Shown here: positions 17,261 through 26,030 of the stretch, one piece after another
Numbering within the stretch: position 1 is the first letter of the stretch
Layout of the letters: the number at the start of each line of letters is the position of its first letter
NCBI GenBank assembly: GCA_964534995.1
Contig: CAZHSC010000039.1
Coordinates: 1-32,272, forward strand
DNA: 32,272 nt
Direction of reading: 5' to 3'
Origin: JAJTFW01 sp964534995
Lineage (GTDB): Bacteria > Bacteroidota > Bacteroidia > AKYH767-A > OLB10
Made by a program: the position numbers and the translations under genes
Notes under the pieces: generated by a model
Database searches by the model: none
Seen by the model: only the letters and a program-made list of their open reading frames with translations
What the model was told of the DNA's origin: nothing

Positions 17261-17941
17261 TCAGCTCAGCCCCAGTTTTTCAATTTTATTACCTACAATA
17301 CCTTTTTTCATTTCCGCTTCCAGTTCAGTAAACCCGGCTCGCTGAACAGACTTCACCAGACTTCCTTTGCTGAGTAAATGCAGGGTATCGCAGGTGTCAC
17401 TTAATGTGGAAAAGATGTGCGAGGAAATAATAAGTGTTTTGTTTTGCGTACAGAGAGCATGTATAATCTCTTCAATGATGATATTGCTTTGTATGTCCAC
17501 GCCGTTAAAGGGTTCGTCCAGTATGAAATATTTATTTTCCTGTAAAAGAATCGCGGTGAGCGCCAGCTTTTTCTTCATGCCTGTTGAATAAACGGATGCG
17601 TACTTGTGCAGGGGCAGATCAAAAATATTTTTACGCTCTATATCCGTGATCTTTATGTTCCTGGCATTGCACAACAGACGGATGTATTCGAGCCCTGTAA
17701 TTTTTTGAAAAAAGAAAGGATCTGTGAACATCAGGCCCAGGTGATTTTTAAGCGGCGCATACGCAGCCGTTATTTTACCTGTATAGTCTTCAAGTCCGGC
17801 CATACACCTGAACAAAGTGGTTTTTCCCGCGCCGTTTTCGCCGACAATACCGTATACCCTGCCCGGCTCGAATTCAAGGTTAATATCCCTGAGGGCTTCA
17901 AGGGGCCCGAATTTTTTAGATAAATGCTGAACCCTAATCAT
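17261..17941 (-). CDS. ABC transporter ATP-binding protein
   Basis: A 226-residue ATPase subunit. Walker A is GENGAGKTT (34-42), the signature is a variant YSTGMKKK (118-125) in place of LSGGQ, Walker B is FILDEP (139-144), and the switch His follows in IISSHIF. The ATG at 17941 (MIRVQHLSKKFGPLEALRD) overlaps the TGA of the upstream membrane gene by 4 bp and fits the family start; the longer frame to 18025 does not. YSTGM signatures are usual in ABC-2 type exporters of Bacteroidota. It works with the product of the overlapping gene as a two-gene exporter of unknown substrate. Confidence 0.88.
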   Translation of the reverse strand: MIRVQHLSKKFGPLEALRDINLEFEPGRVYGIVGENGAGKTTLFRCMAGLEDYTGKITAAYAPLKNHLGLMFTDPFFFQKITGLEYIRLLCNARNIKITDIERKNIFDLPLHKYASVYSTGMKKKLALTAILLQENKYFILDEPFNGVDIQSNIIIEEIIHALCTQNKTLIISSHIFSTLSDTCDTLHLLSKGSLVKSVQRAGFTELEAEMKKGIVGNKIEKLGLS

Positions 17942-18855
17942 TTTAACAGGAAGCCAAGTCGTTTTTCTGATTTCCGGAAAAGATACGGTAGGATCATGAG
18001 CAGCAAGGGTGGAAAAGATATACAAAGAACCAGGAGAACCCCTTGCATAATATTTATCTCATCGGGGAAGTTGGCGTATTTACTGACAATCATAAAAACC
18101 AGAAAAACCCATCCCGCTACTGTAACCAGCAGCAATACATCCATGTTTTCATAAAAAAATATGCCCAGTATGGATGCCAGTGGAAAGGCCATAAAAAAAG
18201 AATAGCGCCATGCGGTCTTGATTTTTTCCATCAGAAAGCCCCGGGGAGAAAGGGCGAAGTTCCAGACGTATATTTCATTTTCAGGCTGCGTGTAATAGGT
18301 CATGGTGAGGGCAAAAACCAGCAACAGGGCGAATATGCCCAGATTAAAATTGTCGGCATAAACCGCCATAGCAGTTAAAATATAGGCGAAGATTATCAGG
18401 TAAAATGTGTTTCTGAAGCCAATGATAAATTCAAATGGTCTCTTTGAAAATGGTGTCGGAATAACTACATGAAGTGTGCTTTGAAAACGGACCAGGGCCA
18501 TGCTTACTGAAAGAAGGATAAGGAAAAAGGACATTAAGTAGTGTTGCCGGTACACAAGGAATGCAAGAAAAGGCAGGGCCACCAGGAGGTTTTCAAATAT
18601 CCGTATCTTCCGCCCTTTCGCATCCCCAAAGCAAAGTAAGATAAACTCCGTCCTTTTGGTGTCAGAGAGCTTTCCCATCAGTGCCAGGGCGGTAAGCGTG
18701 TACAGGTACCCGGCAAATGCGGTTTTTGTAAACAAATATTCCGAAGACGCGGTAAAGCCGGCGATCAGCAGGGTGTAGGCAATGTACGGCGGGATGCCCG
18801 CGTCTTTGAAAACGCGGTGACTCCTCTTACACTGAAGTATAAAATATTCTTTCAA
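17938..18855 (-). CDS. ABC exporter membrane subunit (partner of the downstream ATPase)
   Basis: A 305-residue protein with about nine hydrophobic segments, a basic N-terminus (MKEYFILQCKRSHRVFKDAG), and few charged loops apart from one near residues 68-85 and FSKRPFEF near 135. I recognise no family signature. The role as permease is inferred from its membrane nature and the 4-bp overlap with the ATPase gene, the usual arrangement of two-gene ABC exporters. Substrate unknown. Confidence 0.7.
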   Translation of the reverse strand: MKEYFILQCKRSHRVFKDAGIPPYIAYTLLIAGFTASSEYLFTKTAFAGYLYTLTALALMGKLSDTKRTEFILLCFGDAKGRKIRIFENLLVALPFLAFLVYRQHYLMSFFLILLSVSMALVRFQSTLHVVIPTPFSKRPFEFIIGFRNTFYLIIFAYILTAMAVYADNFNLGIFALLLVFALTMTYYTQPENEIYVWNFALSPRGFLMEKIKTAWRYSFFMAFPLASILGIFFYENMDVLLLVTVAGWVFLVFMIVSKYANFPDEINIMQGVLLVLCISFPPLLLMILPYLFRKSEKRLGFLLK

Positions 18856-19222
18856 TTTTAACAGCTGTTTCTTTTAAAAAGAAAAGCAAAGAATGGATAT
18901 TTCCCCGGCAGGAGGTGCAAGGTACAGGCCGAAAATATAAAGGATCCTTCGCTTTGTCAACTGCCAACGGATTATATTTTCCTTATCATGGATGATTTGC
19001 GGCAATGTATGATGGATAATCAAGGTCCCTGTAAAAGGAATTATACGACTGGTCATACCAATCCATATCCGTTAATTTCCGGAAATCAGCCAACCGCATT
19101 CCTCCCTGATCCTGGCGCGGTTTAAATTCCCACAGCCGGATACACACAAAAATGCCGGAGGGAGGAAGCGCGGAGAACACCTGAACGGAATTTCCATGCA
19201 ACAATGTCTTTCCCCGAATCAT
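18856..19222. other. Intergenic region with a weak small frame
   Basis: A 78-codon minus-strand frame (19222-18986) begins 1 nt downstream of the phosphatase stop (TGA ATG). Its residues show no family, low hydrophobicity and uneven composition, so I do not call it. An A/T-rich near-palindrome lies at about 18868-18886. Confidence 0.3.
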
Positions 19223-19972
19223 TCAAAAGCTGACATACATTTCCAGACCATTATAGCCATCCTTATGAAAGGGTATGATCATCCCGTTCATATGGCTTTT
19301 CTCTTTAAAAAAAATACGGTTAATACAGGGATGAATCCAATAAGCAATTTTAGTACTCAACATACCGATGCCTGCCCCTGCCGCAACATCCGAAAACCAA
19401 TGACGATCATTGTACATGCGGAAGAAACCGGTTCCTGCAGCGATGGCATAGCCGCTTATCCCGTACCATGGGGAGACCTCCTTATATTCCTGATATAAAA
19501 ATTCCGCACCCATAAACGCCGTGGCGGTATGCCCGGAAGGAAATGAATTTTTTGCCGTACCGTCAGGTCTTTTCACTGGTCCGGTACGTTTCATGATATT
19601 AACAGTTCCGCCCATAATCAGGTAGGCGGTAAACAATACGGTGGTACTGTTCCGGAAATTATTATTTCCTTTAATGCCCGCCGCATTTAACGCGTACACA
19701 GCTACAAAAGGACTATACTGCGAAAAATCATCCACGGATACTTTTTCATCAATATGCTCGCTTAACTCCTCCTTCGCTTCGGCGTTGACAAGATTGAGTG
19801 TATGGTTCTCCAGGTTCAATAGCCCGTACCCTGTCAAGGCCGCAGGAATAATCAAGGCTTCATATTTAAACTCAAGGTTTTTATTATTATAAGTACTGTC
19901 TGTTCTTGTTTCCCGGGAGAAAATCTTTAAAGGTAAAAGGAGTAGGAGCGCTGCGATGAATTGATTCTTCAT
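19223..19972 (-). CDS. PAP2-family membrane-associated phosphatase
   Basis: A 249-residue exported phosphatase of the type 2 phosphatidic acid phosphatase family, likely acting on lipid phosphates at the outer face of the inner membrane. The start at 19972 gives a signal peptide (MKNQFIAALLLLLPLKIFS); the longer frame from 20023 would put Arg-rich residues before it. The three catalytic blocks are complete: K128-x6-R135-P136, P-S146-G-H148 and R185-x5-H191-x3-D195. Membrane segments lie around them. A TATCTTTG -7 box lies at 20031-20038. Confidence 0.9.
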   Translation of the reverse strand: MKNQFIAALLLLLPLKIFSRETRTDSTYNNKNLEFKYEALIIPAALTGYGLLNLENHTLNLVNAEAKEELSEHIDEKVSVDDFSQYSPFVAVYALNAAGIKGNNNFRNSTTVLFTAYLIMGGTVNIMKRTGPVKRPDGTAKNSFPSGHTATAFMGAEFLYQEYKEVSPWYGISGYAIAAGTGFFRMYNDRHWFSDVAAGAGIGMLSTKIAYWIHPCINRIFFKEKSHMNGMIIPFHKDGYNGLEMYVSF

Positions 19973-20030
19973 ATGATGGCCGACCACGGAATCAGGTTTC
20001 CTGCGTCTTCCCTGTAGGTTCACGGAGGTG

Positions 20031-20038
20031 CAAAGATA
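20031..20038 (-). promoter_or_regulatory. -7 box for the PAP2 phosphatase gene
   Basis: TATCTTTG on the minus strand matches TAnnTTTG, 58 nt upstream of the ATG at 19972. The -33 element is poor (TTCG), so only half of the promoter is convincing. Confidence 0.4.
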
Positions 20039-20146
20039 GCGTTTATGCTTTTGTTACCCGAAAAATGCTGTGGTCTGTACTTCTGATGGAATTGATGAAT
20101 GGGTGATTACGAGGAAGCGGGCGTGTATCTGAATTACTCTTATTGC

Positions 20147-20707
20147 TCAGGGCAGATCCCTGAATGCATATACCACTTTCATGCGTTGTTCGCCTTCTGA
20201 ATTGGTATAGTATTCTTTGTGTACCGTCGGCTTTGGACATAGCTTATTCTCTAACCAAGCGGGTATTATACAGCAGGGAATAAGGAGCACTATCATGGTA
20301 ATGGTAGCAGCATCGGCCTGCACCTTTACCACCTCTGTCGCTATCATAATAAGTATTGCCAGTAATGATAACACAGACATAATGCTTATCCAGAAATAGT
20401 ACCTTATGTTCTTTGAAGCCACCCCTATTATTAATACAACACTCCACAGGATGGCTGCTGATGGGGCCAGGATCAGGTAATATGCAGCGGAGCCTATAAG
20501 GAGTAACAGCAAGAGTGTATTCCATTTCCCGTATTTCGCCAGGGCGGGTGCGGAAGGAATATATTTTATTTCTTCCGCAACGTCGCCCGTATATTTATAT
20601 TTGTCGGCCAGCAACTCAAAGGCCTCCTGTCTGGTTTTACCTTCCTGTAGAATCAGTTTTCGCGCTTCCGCTGCGATTTCGGCGTTATGTTTGTTTCTTA
20701 TAAGCAT
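20147..20707 (-). CDS. Unknown membrane protein with a soluble N-terminal helix
   Basis: A 186-residue protein. Residues 1-50 are hydrophilic and helical (AEIAAEARKLILQEGKTRQEAFELLADKYKY), followed by four hydrophobic segments (about 60-82, 85-98, 102-125, 131-150) and a short C-tail with EYYTNSEGEQRMKVVYAF. I do not recognise a family. It is complete, and 174 bp separate its stop from the ATG of the phosphatase gene downstream. Confidence 0.65.
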   Translation of the reverse strand: MLIRNKHNAEIAAEARKLILQEGKTRQEAFELLADKYKYTGDVAEEIKYIPSAPALAKYGKWNTLLLLLLIGSAAYYLILAPSAAILWSVVLIIGVASKNIRYYFWISIMSVLSLLAILIMIATEVVKVQADAATITMIVLLIPCCIIPAWLENKLCPKPTVHKEYYTNSEGEQRMKVVYAFRDLP

Positions 20708-20995
20708 AAAATATATGACTACTACTATTCAAAAGGAAAACTTCAGTAAACTAATTATGTAACTCAAATCCGACAGGAACCTTTGCCGCCATCAAAGTTA
20801 AATCAAATTAATTCATCCAACAAGAGGAACTTACTGGTCAGTTTAGGCGGATTTTACAGAATGATGAATAAATTATCCTGGCAGAATCTCTCTCCATAGG
20901 CTGACACAAATCCAAAACGGCTAAAAGAAACCTCTCCCGTCGCTTTTTCTCAGGCCGGCCCTCCCCATCAGCCGTTCGCCATTTTACTTTTGCGA

Positions 20996-21430
20996 TTACT
21001 TATGGCTCTTTGTATCAAAATCTACCATCCATTCAATTCCATACTTGTCTCTGAACATCCCAAAGTATGAGCCCCAGGGACTGTCGGCAATCGGCATTTC
21101 AATCTGCCCGCCTGCCGAAAGTCCATGGAAAAGTTTGTCAGCTTCCGCTCTGCTCTCTGCACGTATAGAAATTTTACTTCTCGTTTCGTTCAGGTTGTGT
21201 GTGCCCAGTGCTTCAGGAGAGTCGCTTCCCATCAAGAGATTGTGTTCACCAACAGGCAATGCAATGTGCATTATTTTGTTCGCCTCGCTCTCCTTTGCTA
21301 TGCTTTCCGGAATGTCCATGTCTTTGAAACGAACCAGCATTGCAAATTCTCCACCAAATACCGATCTGTAAAAATTAAATGCTTCTTCCGCATTACCATT
21401 GAAATGAATGTAAGGATTAATTTGTGCCAT
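20996..21430 (-). CDS. VOC-family protein, PhnB/glyoxalase-like
   Basis: A 144-residue protein of the vicinal-oxygen-chelate fold, PhnB subgroup. Marks are the start INPYIHFNGNAEEAFNFYRS, FGGEFAMLVRFKDM, NKIMHIALPVGEHNLLMGSD and the end WGSYFGMFRDKYGIEWMVDF. Members bind a metal and act on small molecules; PhnB itself has no firm activity, so the substrate is unknown. It lies 12 bp downstream of a decayed gene on the same strand. Confidence 0.9.
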   Translation of the reverse strand: MAQINPYIHFNGNAEEAFNFYRSVFGGEFAMLVRFKDMDIPESIAKESEANKIMHIALPVGEHNLLMGSDSPEALGTHNLNETRSKISIRAESRAEADKLFHGLSAGGQIEMPIADSPWGSYFGMFRDKYGIEWMVDFDTKSHK

Positions 21431-21441
21431 ATTTTTATGGT

Positions 21442-21866
21442 TTAATGGTGAGTTTTTATACTGCTTACTATTGCTTCTTTCGGCATTTCCAGATTAATAT
21501 CTTCTGATTTTTTAAAATTAATATCATAGCTGCCAATTTTCGCTTTGCCGGTACTTTTGCCCTGTTTTTCTCTTAAAAACATTTTATCTTTCAGTCCCAT
21601 GATATGCAAGCAATGCCATTGGGGTTGGCTCATAAGCCTATTCTGAAAAAATCACGGGTACGGCTGCCATAATTGGTTATGGTGTAATTCCCATAGCCAA
21701 TTGTTGGATGACCCACTTGTTTTCCTGCTTCATTTTTCCCCTCAAGGTACCAAAGTTTGCAATCCGGCATAATGGTTAGTATGAGTTCATGCAACATTTT
21801 CGTTTCCGTTTTTTTTAGCTCAGCCTGACCCTTTATGAATGCTCTTATCTGAGCTTTTATTTCCAT
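21442..21866 (-). pseudogene. Decayed DUF1801-type gene (one nonsense codon and one frameshift)
   Basis: From the ATG at 21866 (MEIKAQIRAFIKGQAEL) the frame reads ILTIMPDCKLWYLEGKNEAG and PTIGYGNYTITNYGSRTRDF, ending at TGA 21632-21630 after FFRIGL. In the same frame past the TGA comes ANPNGIAC, and then, one base out of phase, IMGLKDKMFL...INFKKSEDINLEMPKEAI. Together this restores the expected order ...IGL-S-AN..GI...IMGL...DIN. So a Ser codon became TGA (TCA to TGA fits) and one base was lost at about 21604-21608. The 63-codon frame starting at 21633 is only the tail of this gene. Confidence 0.75.
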
Positions 21867-21958
21867 TGGATGGTATCGTTGCATTAATGACCCGTGCCAG
21901 GGTTCCAACTGCGTAATACTGCCCCTTAAACAATCTCGCCCCCATTCACGTTCGGGGA

Positions 21959-23260
21959 TTATAACCTGATAAAGCTTCCTGTAGAGTTTTGGCTTTTCAG
22001 GATGTAGAATCCCGGTGCCAGCCCGGAGATGTCGATCTTTTCCCCGTTGCGGGCAGCGATGGTCATCACCTGTACGCCCTGCATACTGAATACCTGAACG
22101 TTGTGTTCCCGCTCCCCTGCGCCCGGAATATCCAGCAGGATGCTTTCCCTTGCGGGATTGGGATAGATCCCCGCGGGCGGCTGTAGCGCTTCATTCAGGG
22201 CGCTAACGTTTCCGAATATACGCACATAATTGCCGGCAAAGGAGTAGACCCCGCCGCAGTTGCTCACCGCATCCCAGTTCACCGACCAGGTCATCATACC
22301 ACCCAGGGTGGGATAGCCCCCCGCCTGTGCAAGCGTATAGGTTCCGGGTTTCGGGCCCTTGCCCAGCAGGTAATCAAGGGCGGCTTTGACTACGGCCGTG
22401 TCGGCATACCCGCCGCCGGCAGCGGCACTGCAGGCCGGCAGGCCCACGGCCACTTTTGAAGCCGGAAGTCCGGTAAAGGGTCCGCCCGACGTGTTAAATC
22501 CCGCAATGACGGCTTCCGTCATGGCCACGATAAAATCCGCGGTACCCTGGGTATAGATGTTGCCGTCAATGCCAAACATGGATCCGCTGTTGTACAACTG
22601 CACGTGCAGCAATTCCAGCGAATCCCTCAAGGCATGTATAACGGGGAGATAGGCACCCCAGATCCCGCCAAATGCCGACATCCCCCCCTGCACAAAAGCG
22701 GTTTCGGGAGCCATGGTGAGCAGCATGCGCTTGTTGTGGGTGGCGTAATAGTCGCTCATCAACTGGCGGATGGCAAAGATGAGGTGGTTGATCTTCGCAT
22801 CGACAGGCGCGGCGATGGTTCCTCCGCTTACGCTGACGGAACTGCCCTCCAGATCAATGTCAATTCCGTCAAAACCATAGGTAGCCATGAGGTTGTTCAT
22901 AGTGGCGATGAAGGTATCGCGCTCACTGATGTTGTCGAGCGATACAGGGGCCGTGGCGCCTCCAATGCTGATGATCACCTTTTTTCCCTGGCTCTGCAGG
23001 CTTTGTATCTGGCTGATCAGTTGAGCGGGTGTTCCCTGATCGGGAATAAATTCCATTTTAAAATCCGTGCCCGCAGCCGGTATTGCGAAAGCGATGTCGA
23101 CGATGGTATATCGGTTGTCTACCTGATCGATGGGAAAATAAGGGGCGTTTACGTCGTTCCAGTTATGCCAGTAGCCCACAAGGGAAGGCAGGGGATTCTG
23201 GGCATTGACCAGCTGTTGAAGGAAGAAAAATATCAGCAGCGTAAGAAGATTTTTTTTCAT
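21959..23260 (-). CDS. Secreted GH18 chitinase with type IX secretion sorting domain
   Basis: A 433-residue secreted enzyme predicted to cleave chitin or related beta-1,4-GlcNAc polymers. Residues 1-20 are a signal peptide (cleavage after VNA). The GH18 barrel runs to about 360: substrate-side strand VGYWHNWN (28-35), SxGG strand VIISIGGA (95-102), and the catalytic motif DGIDIDLE with D131, D134, D136 and the acid/base E138; MTWSVNWD near 325 is the last-strand Trp. Residues ~365-433 are a T9SS type A sorting domain (GIYPNPA, VQVFSMQGVQVMTI, ISGLAPGFYILK), which directs export through the outer membrane. No chitin-binding module is present. Its codons are more GC-rich than its neighbours. 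Confidence 0.93.
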   Translation of the reverse strand: MKKNLLTLLIFFFLQQLVNAQNPLPSLVGYWHNWNDVNAPYFPIDQVDNRYTIVDIAFAIPAAGTDFKMEFIPDQGTPAQLISQIQSLQSQGKKVIISIGGATAPVSLDNISERDTFIATMNNLMATYGFDGIDIDLEGSSVSVSGGTIAAPVDAKINHLIFAIRQLMSDYYATHNKRMLLTMAPETAFVQGGMSAFGGIWGAYLPVIHALRDSLELLHVQLYNSGSMFGIDGNIYTQGTADFIVAMTEAVIAGFNTSGGPFTGLPASKVAVGLPACSAAAGGGYADTAVVKAALDYLLGKGPKPGTYTLAQAGGYPTLGGMMTWSVNWDAVSNCGGVYSFAGNYVRIFGNVSALNEALQPPAGIYPNPARESILLDIPGAGEREHNVQVFSMQGVQVMTIAARNGEKIDISGLAPGFYILKSQNSTGSFIRL

Positions 23261-23655
23261 GGGTTTTCGAATGGATTATGGGGGTAATGTTTCGCTACTA
23301 TACAGCCAGAGCTAAGAAGTTATTTTTGATGATAGGGGAGATTTCCGCTCCGGCAATGGACCTTTGATTTACCGGACTCGCCATAGCCTTTGTTACCTGC
23401 GTGCCGGGAGTCAGGCATCTCTCCGGTCCCTTTTCTTTTCAAAACTAAAAAAATTGCCGTGTTTATGGTCCATGCGTTGCGGCCACATTGACAATAATCA
23501 CCGGCATGACAAACTTTTTACCGTGGGTCCTGTTATTGGTTTAAGCCATTAGTTATTACCTCACTATGATTCCTGTGGCCTGAACAGATGTTAAAGGGCC
23601 GCATTCCCATCCTGAAATCACCCCAGGCCGGTTCCCGGGGTGCCTGCTATTGTCT
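23261..23655. other. Divergent intergenic region between chitinase and katG
   Basis: It must hold both promoters. Only the katG -7 box is recognisable (separate entry). A GC-rich hairpin CACCCC...GGGGTG spans about 23620-23641, just upstream of that box, and could be an operator. No gene was seen. Confidence 0.4.
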
Positions 23656-23663
23656 TAGTTTTG
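23656..23663 (+). promoter_or_regulatory. -7 box of the katG promoter
   Basis: TAGTTTTG matches TAnnTTTG and lies 27 bp before the ATG at 23691, giving a leader of about 20 nt. The -33 position (23633-23636) reads TCCC instead of TTTG, so an activator may be needed. Confidence 0.4.
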
Positions 23664-23690
23664 TCCTGTAAATAGTAAACAAACCAAGCT

Positions 23691-25928
23691 ATGGAAAAAC
23701 ATACTTCTCACACAGCATCCGCTCCCACAGCAAACGGGGAAAGCAAATGCCCCTTTTCAGGCGGTGCAATGAAACAGGTGGCCGGTGGTGGCACCGGTAA
23801 CCGCGACTGGTGGCCGAATCAGTTAAAGCTTAACATCCTGCGCCAGCATTCCGCCCTGTCCAATCCGATGGGCACTTCGTTTAATTACGCACATGCCTTT
23901 AAGTCCCTTGACCTGAAAGCGGTGAAGAAGGACATCTTCGACCTGATGACCACTTCGCAGGAGTGGTGGCCTGCCGATTATGGCCACTATGGTCCCTTCT
24001 TTATCCGCATGGCCTGGCACAGCGCCGGTACCTATCGTATCTCCGATGGCCGTGGCGGTGCGGGTTCGGGCACGCAGCGCTTTGCACCGCTTAACAGCTG
24101 GCCCGACAATGCCAACCTCGACAAAGCCCGCCTGCTCCTCTGGCCCATCAAAAAGAAATACGGAAATAAAATTTCCTGGGCCGATCTGATGATCCTGGCC
24201 GGAAATTGCGCCCTCGAGTCGATGGGCTTTAAAACCTTTGGCTTTGGTGGCGGTCGTGAGGACGTATGGGAGCCGGAAGAAGATGTTTACTGGGGTTCTG
24301 AAAAGAAATGGCTGGACGACCAGCGCTACAGCGGAGACCGCAACCTTGAAAATCCGTTGGCTGCCGTGCAGATGGGTTTGATTTATGTAAACCCCGAAGG
24401 CCCTAACGGCAACCCCGATCCGTTGGCTGCCGCCCGCGATATACGCGAGACTTTTGGCCGCATGGCGATGAACGACGAGGAAACCGTGGCCCTTATTGCC
24501 GGCGGACATACCTTCGGAAAAACGCATGGTGCCGCCGATCCTTCCAAATATGTAGGTCCCGAGCCGGCCGCGGCCTCTATCGAAGAGCAAAGCCTCGGCT
24601 GGAAGAACAGCCTGGGCAGCGGAAATGGTGTCAATACCATCACCAGCGGACTGGAAGGCGCCTGGACCACCACACCTACAAAGTGGAGCAATAACTTCTT
24701 CTGGAACCTCTTCGGCTATGAGTGGGAGCTGACCAAGAGCCCCGCCGGCGCTCAGCAGTGGCGCCCCAAGCATGGCATGGGAGCGGATACTGTACCCGAT
24801 GCGCACGACCCTTCCCGCCGTCATGCACCCATGATGCTCACCACCGACCTTGCCCTGCGCTTCGACCCGGCCTATGAGAAAATTTCCCGCCGCTTCCTCG
24901 ACAATCCGGATGCCTTTGCGGATGCTTTCGCCCGCGCCTGGTTTAAGCTGACGCACCGTGACATGGGTCCCCGTTCACGTTACCTTGGCCCGGAGGTACC
25001 GGCTGAGGAGCTGGTATGGCAGGATCCGGTGCCGGCTGTCAATCACCCGCTGGCAGATGATAAAGACATCACCGCCCTGAAAGCGAAGATCCTCGCTTCC
25101 GGCCTGACCGTGTCACAACTGGTATCCACCGCCTGGGCTTCCGCCTCCACTTTCCGGGGATCCGACAAACGCGGAGGTGCTAACGGGGCGCGTATACGAC
25201 TTTCACCGCAGAAGGACTGGGAGGTGAACAATCCCAAACAGCTGGCAGGCGTACTGGAGAAACTGGAGGGCATTCAAAAGGAATTCAACCAATCCGCTTC
25301 CGGAGGCAAACAGGTTTCCATGGCCGACCTGATCGTGCTTGGTGGTTGCGCCGGTATTGAACTGGCAGCGAAGAACGCCGGCCACAACATTACCATTCCA
25401 TTCTCTCCGGGCCGTACCGATGCATCGCAGGAGCAAACCGATGTGGAATCCTTTGCCGTCCTCGAGCCGGTAGCCGATGGTTTCCGTAATTATATGAAGG
25501 CTTCCTGCAAGGTGCCCGCGGAAGAAATGCTCATCGACAAAGCCCAGTTACTGACGCTCACCGCCCCCGAAATGACGGTGCTCATCGGCGGAATGCGCGT
25601 GCTCAATACCAACTTCGATCATTCAAATCATGGCGTCTTCACCGCGAAGCCGGAAACATTGAGCAATGACTTTTTTGTAAACCTCCTTGACTTCAACACA
25701 ACCTGGAAATCGGTTTCTGACGATAAGCAAATCTTCGAAGGCCGCGACCGTGCCAGCGGCGAAATCAAATGGACCGCCACCCGCGCGGATCTTATTTTCG
25801 GATCGAATTCGGAATTGCGCGGCGTCGCTGAAGTATACGCCTGTGAAGATGCGAAAGAGAAGTTCGTACATGATTTCGTAGCTGCGTGGAACAAGGTGAT
25901 GAATGCCGACCGCTTTGATCTGAAGTAA
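23691..25928 (+). CDS. katG: Catalase-peroxidase KatG
   Basis: A 745-residue bifunctional haem enzyme that removes hydrogen peroxide. The distal triad R106, W109, H110 is in FFIRMAWHSAG; the proximal haem ligand is H273 in GGHTFGKTHG; and the Met-Tyr-Trp crosslink residues are W109, Y232 (LIYVNPEGPNG) and M258 (GRMAMND). Both tandem peroxidase-like halves are complete and the length is standard. The start ATG has the KCPFSGG segment typical of KatG N-termini. Codons are strongly biased to C/G third positions compared with most neighbours, suggesting high expression. Its last ~22 codons are repeated 872 bp downstream without a reading frame (26733-26800). It converges with glnS. Confidence 0.97.
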   Translation: MEKHTSHTASAPTANGESKCPFSGGAMKQVAGGGTGNRDWWPNQLKLNILRQHSALSNPMGTSFNYAHAFKSLDLKAVKKDIFDLMTTSQEWWPADYGHYGPFFIRMAWHSAGTYRISDGRGGAGSGTQRFAPLNSWPDNANLDKARLLLWPIKKKYGNKISWADLMILAGNCALESMGFKTFGFGGGREDVWEPEEDVYWGSEKKWLDDQRYSGDRNLENPLAAVQMGLIYVNPEGPNGNPDPLAAARDIRETFGRMAMNDEETVALIAGGHTFGKTHGAADPSKYVGPEPAAASIEEQSLGWKNSLGSGNGVNTITSGLEGAWTTTPTKWSNNFFWNLFGYEWELTKSPAGAQQWRPKHGMGADTVPDAHDPSRRHAPMMLTTDLALRFDPAYEKISRRFLDNPDAFADAFARAWFKLTHRDMGPRSRYLGPEVPAEELVWQDPVPAVNHPLADDKDITALKAKILASGLTVSQLVSTAWASASTFRGSDKRGGANGARIRLSPQKDWEVNNPKQLAGVLEKLEGIQKEFNQSASGGKQVSMADLIVLGGCAGIELAAKNAGHNITIPFSPGRTDASQEQTDVESFAVLEPVADGFRNYMKASCKVPAEEMLIDKAQLLTLTAPEMTVLIGGMRVLNTNFDHSNHGVFTAKPETLSNDFFVNLLDFNTTWKSVSDDKQIFEGRDRASGEIKWTATRADLIFGSNSELRGVAEVYACEDAKEKFVHDFVAAWNKVMNADRFDLK

Positions 25929-26024
25929 CAGCGTTTAAGACCGTAGAATTAAGAGAGGTGATCCCTGAAAAGATCACCTCTTTTTTATGGTATTACGCAT
26001 AATTGTGTTTAGGCGCGATATCAG
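25860..26024 (+). repeat. Left copy of a ~165-bp direct duplication (katG 3' end to glnS 3' tail)
   Basis: It matches 26732-26896 with an offset of 872 (871 within the hairpin). The first ~77 bp (katG-derived) differ at about two bases (aagGTGatg versus aagTTAatg). The middle, including the terminator, is diverged, and the last 11 bases (CGCGATATCAG) match again. In the right copy those last bases reach the glnS stop. Confidence 0.85.
25954..25986 (+). terminator. Intrinsic terminator of katG
   Basis: AGAGGTGATC (25954-25963), loop CCTGAAAA, GATCACCTCT (25972-25981), then a T-run to 25986: a 10-bp perfect stem 25 bp after the stop. Confidence 0.85.
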
Positions 26025-26030
26025 TTTTTT

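Noticed and set aside
18986..19222. 78-codon frame beginning right after the PAP2 phosphatase stop (TGA ATG)
   Set aside because: The position suggests coupling, but the residues show no domain, signal or bias; it is too weak to call.
22604..23287. 227-codon open frame opposite the chitinase gene
   Set aside because: It is a shadow of the GC-rich chitinase, whose catalytic motif and signal peptide are in the other frame.
23823..24956. Long open frame (377 codons) on the strand opposite katG
   Set aside because: It is a by-product of the strongly biased codons of katG; the protein has no family features and katG itself is complete.
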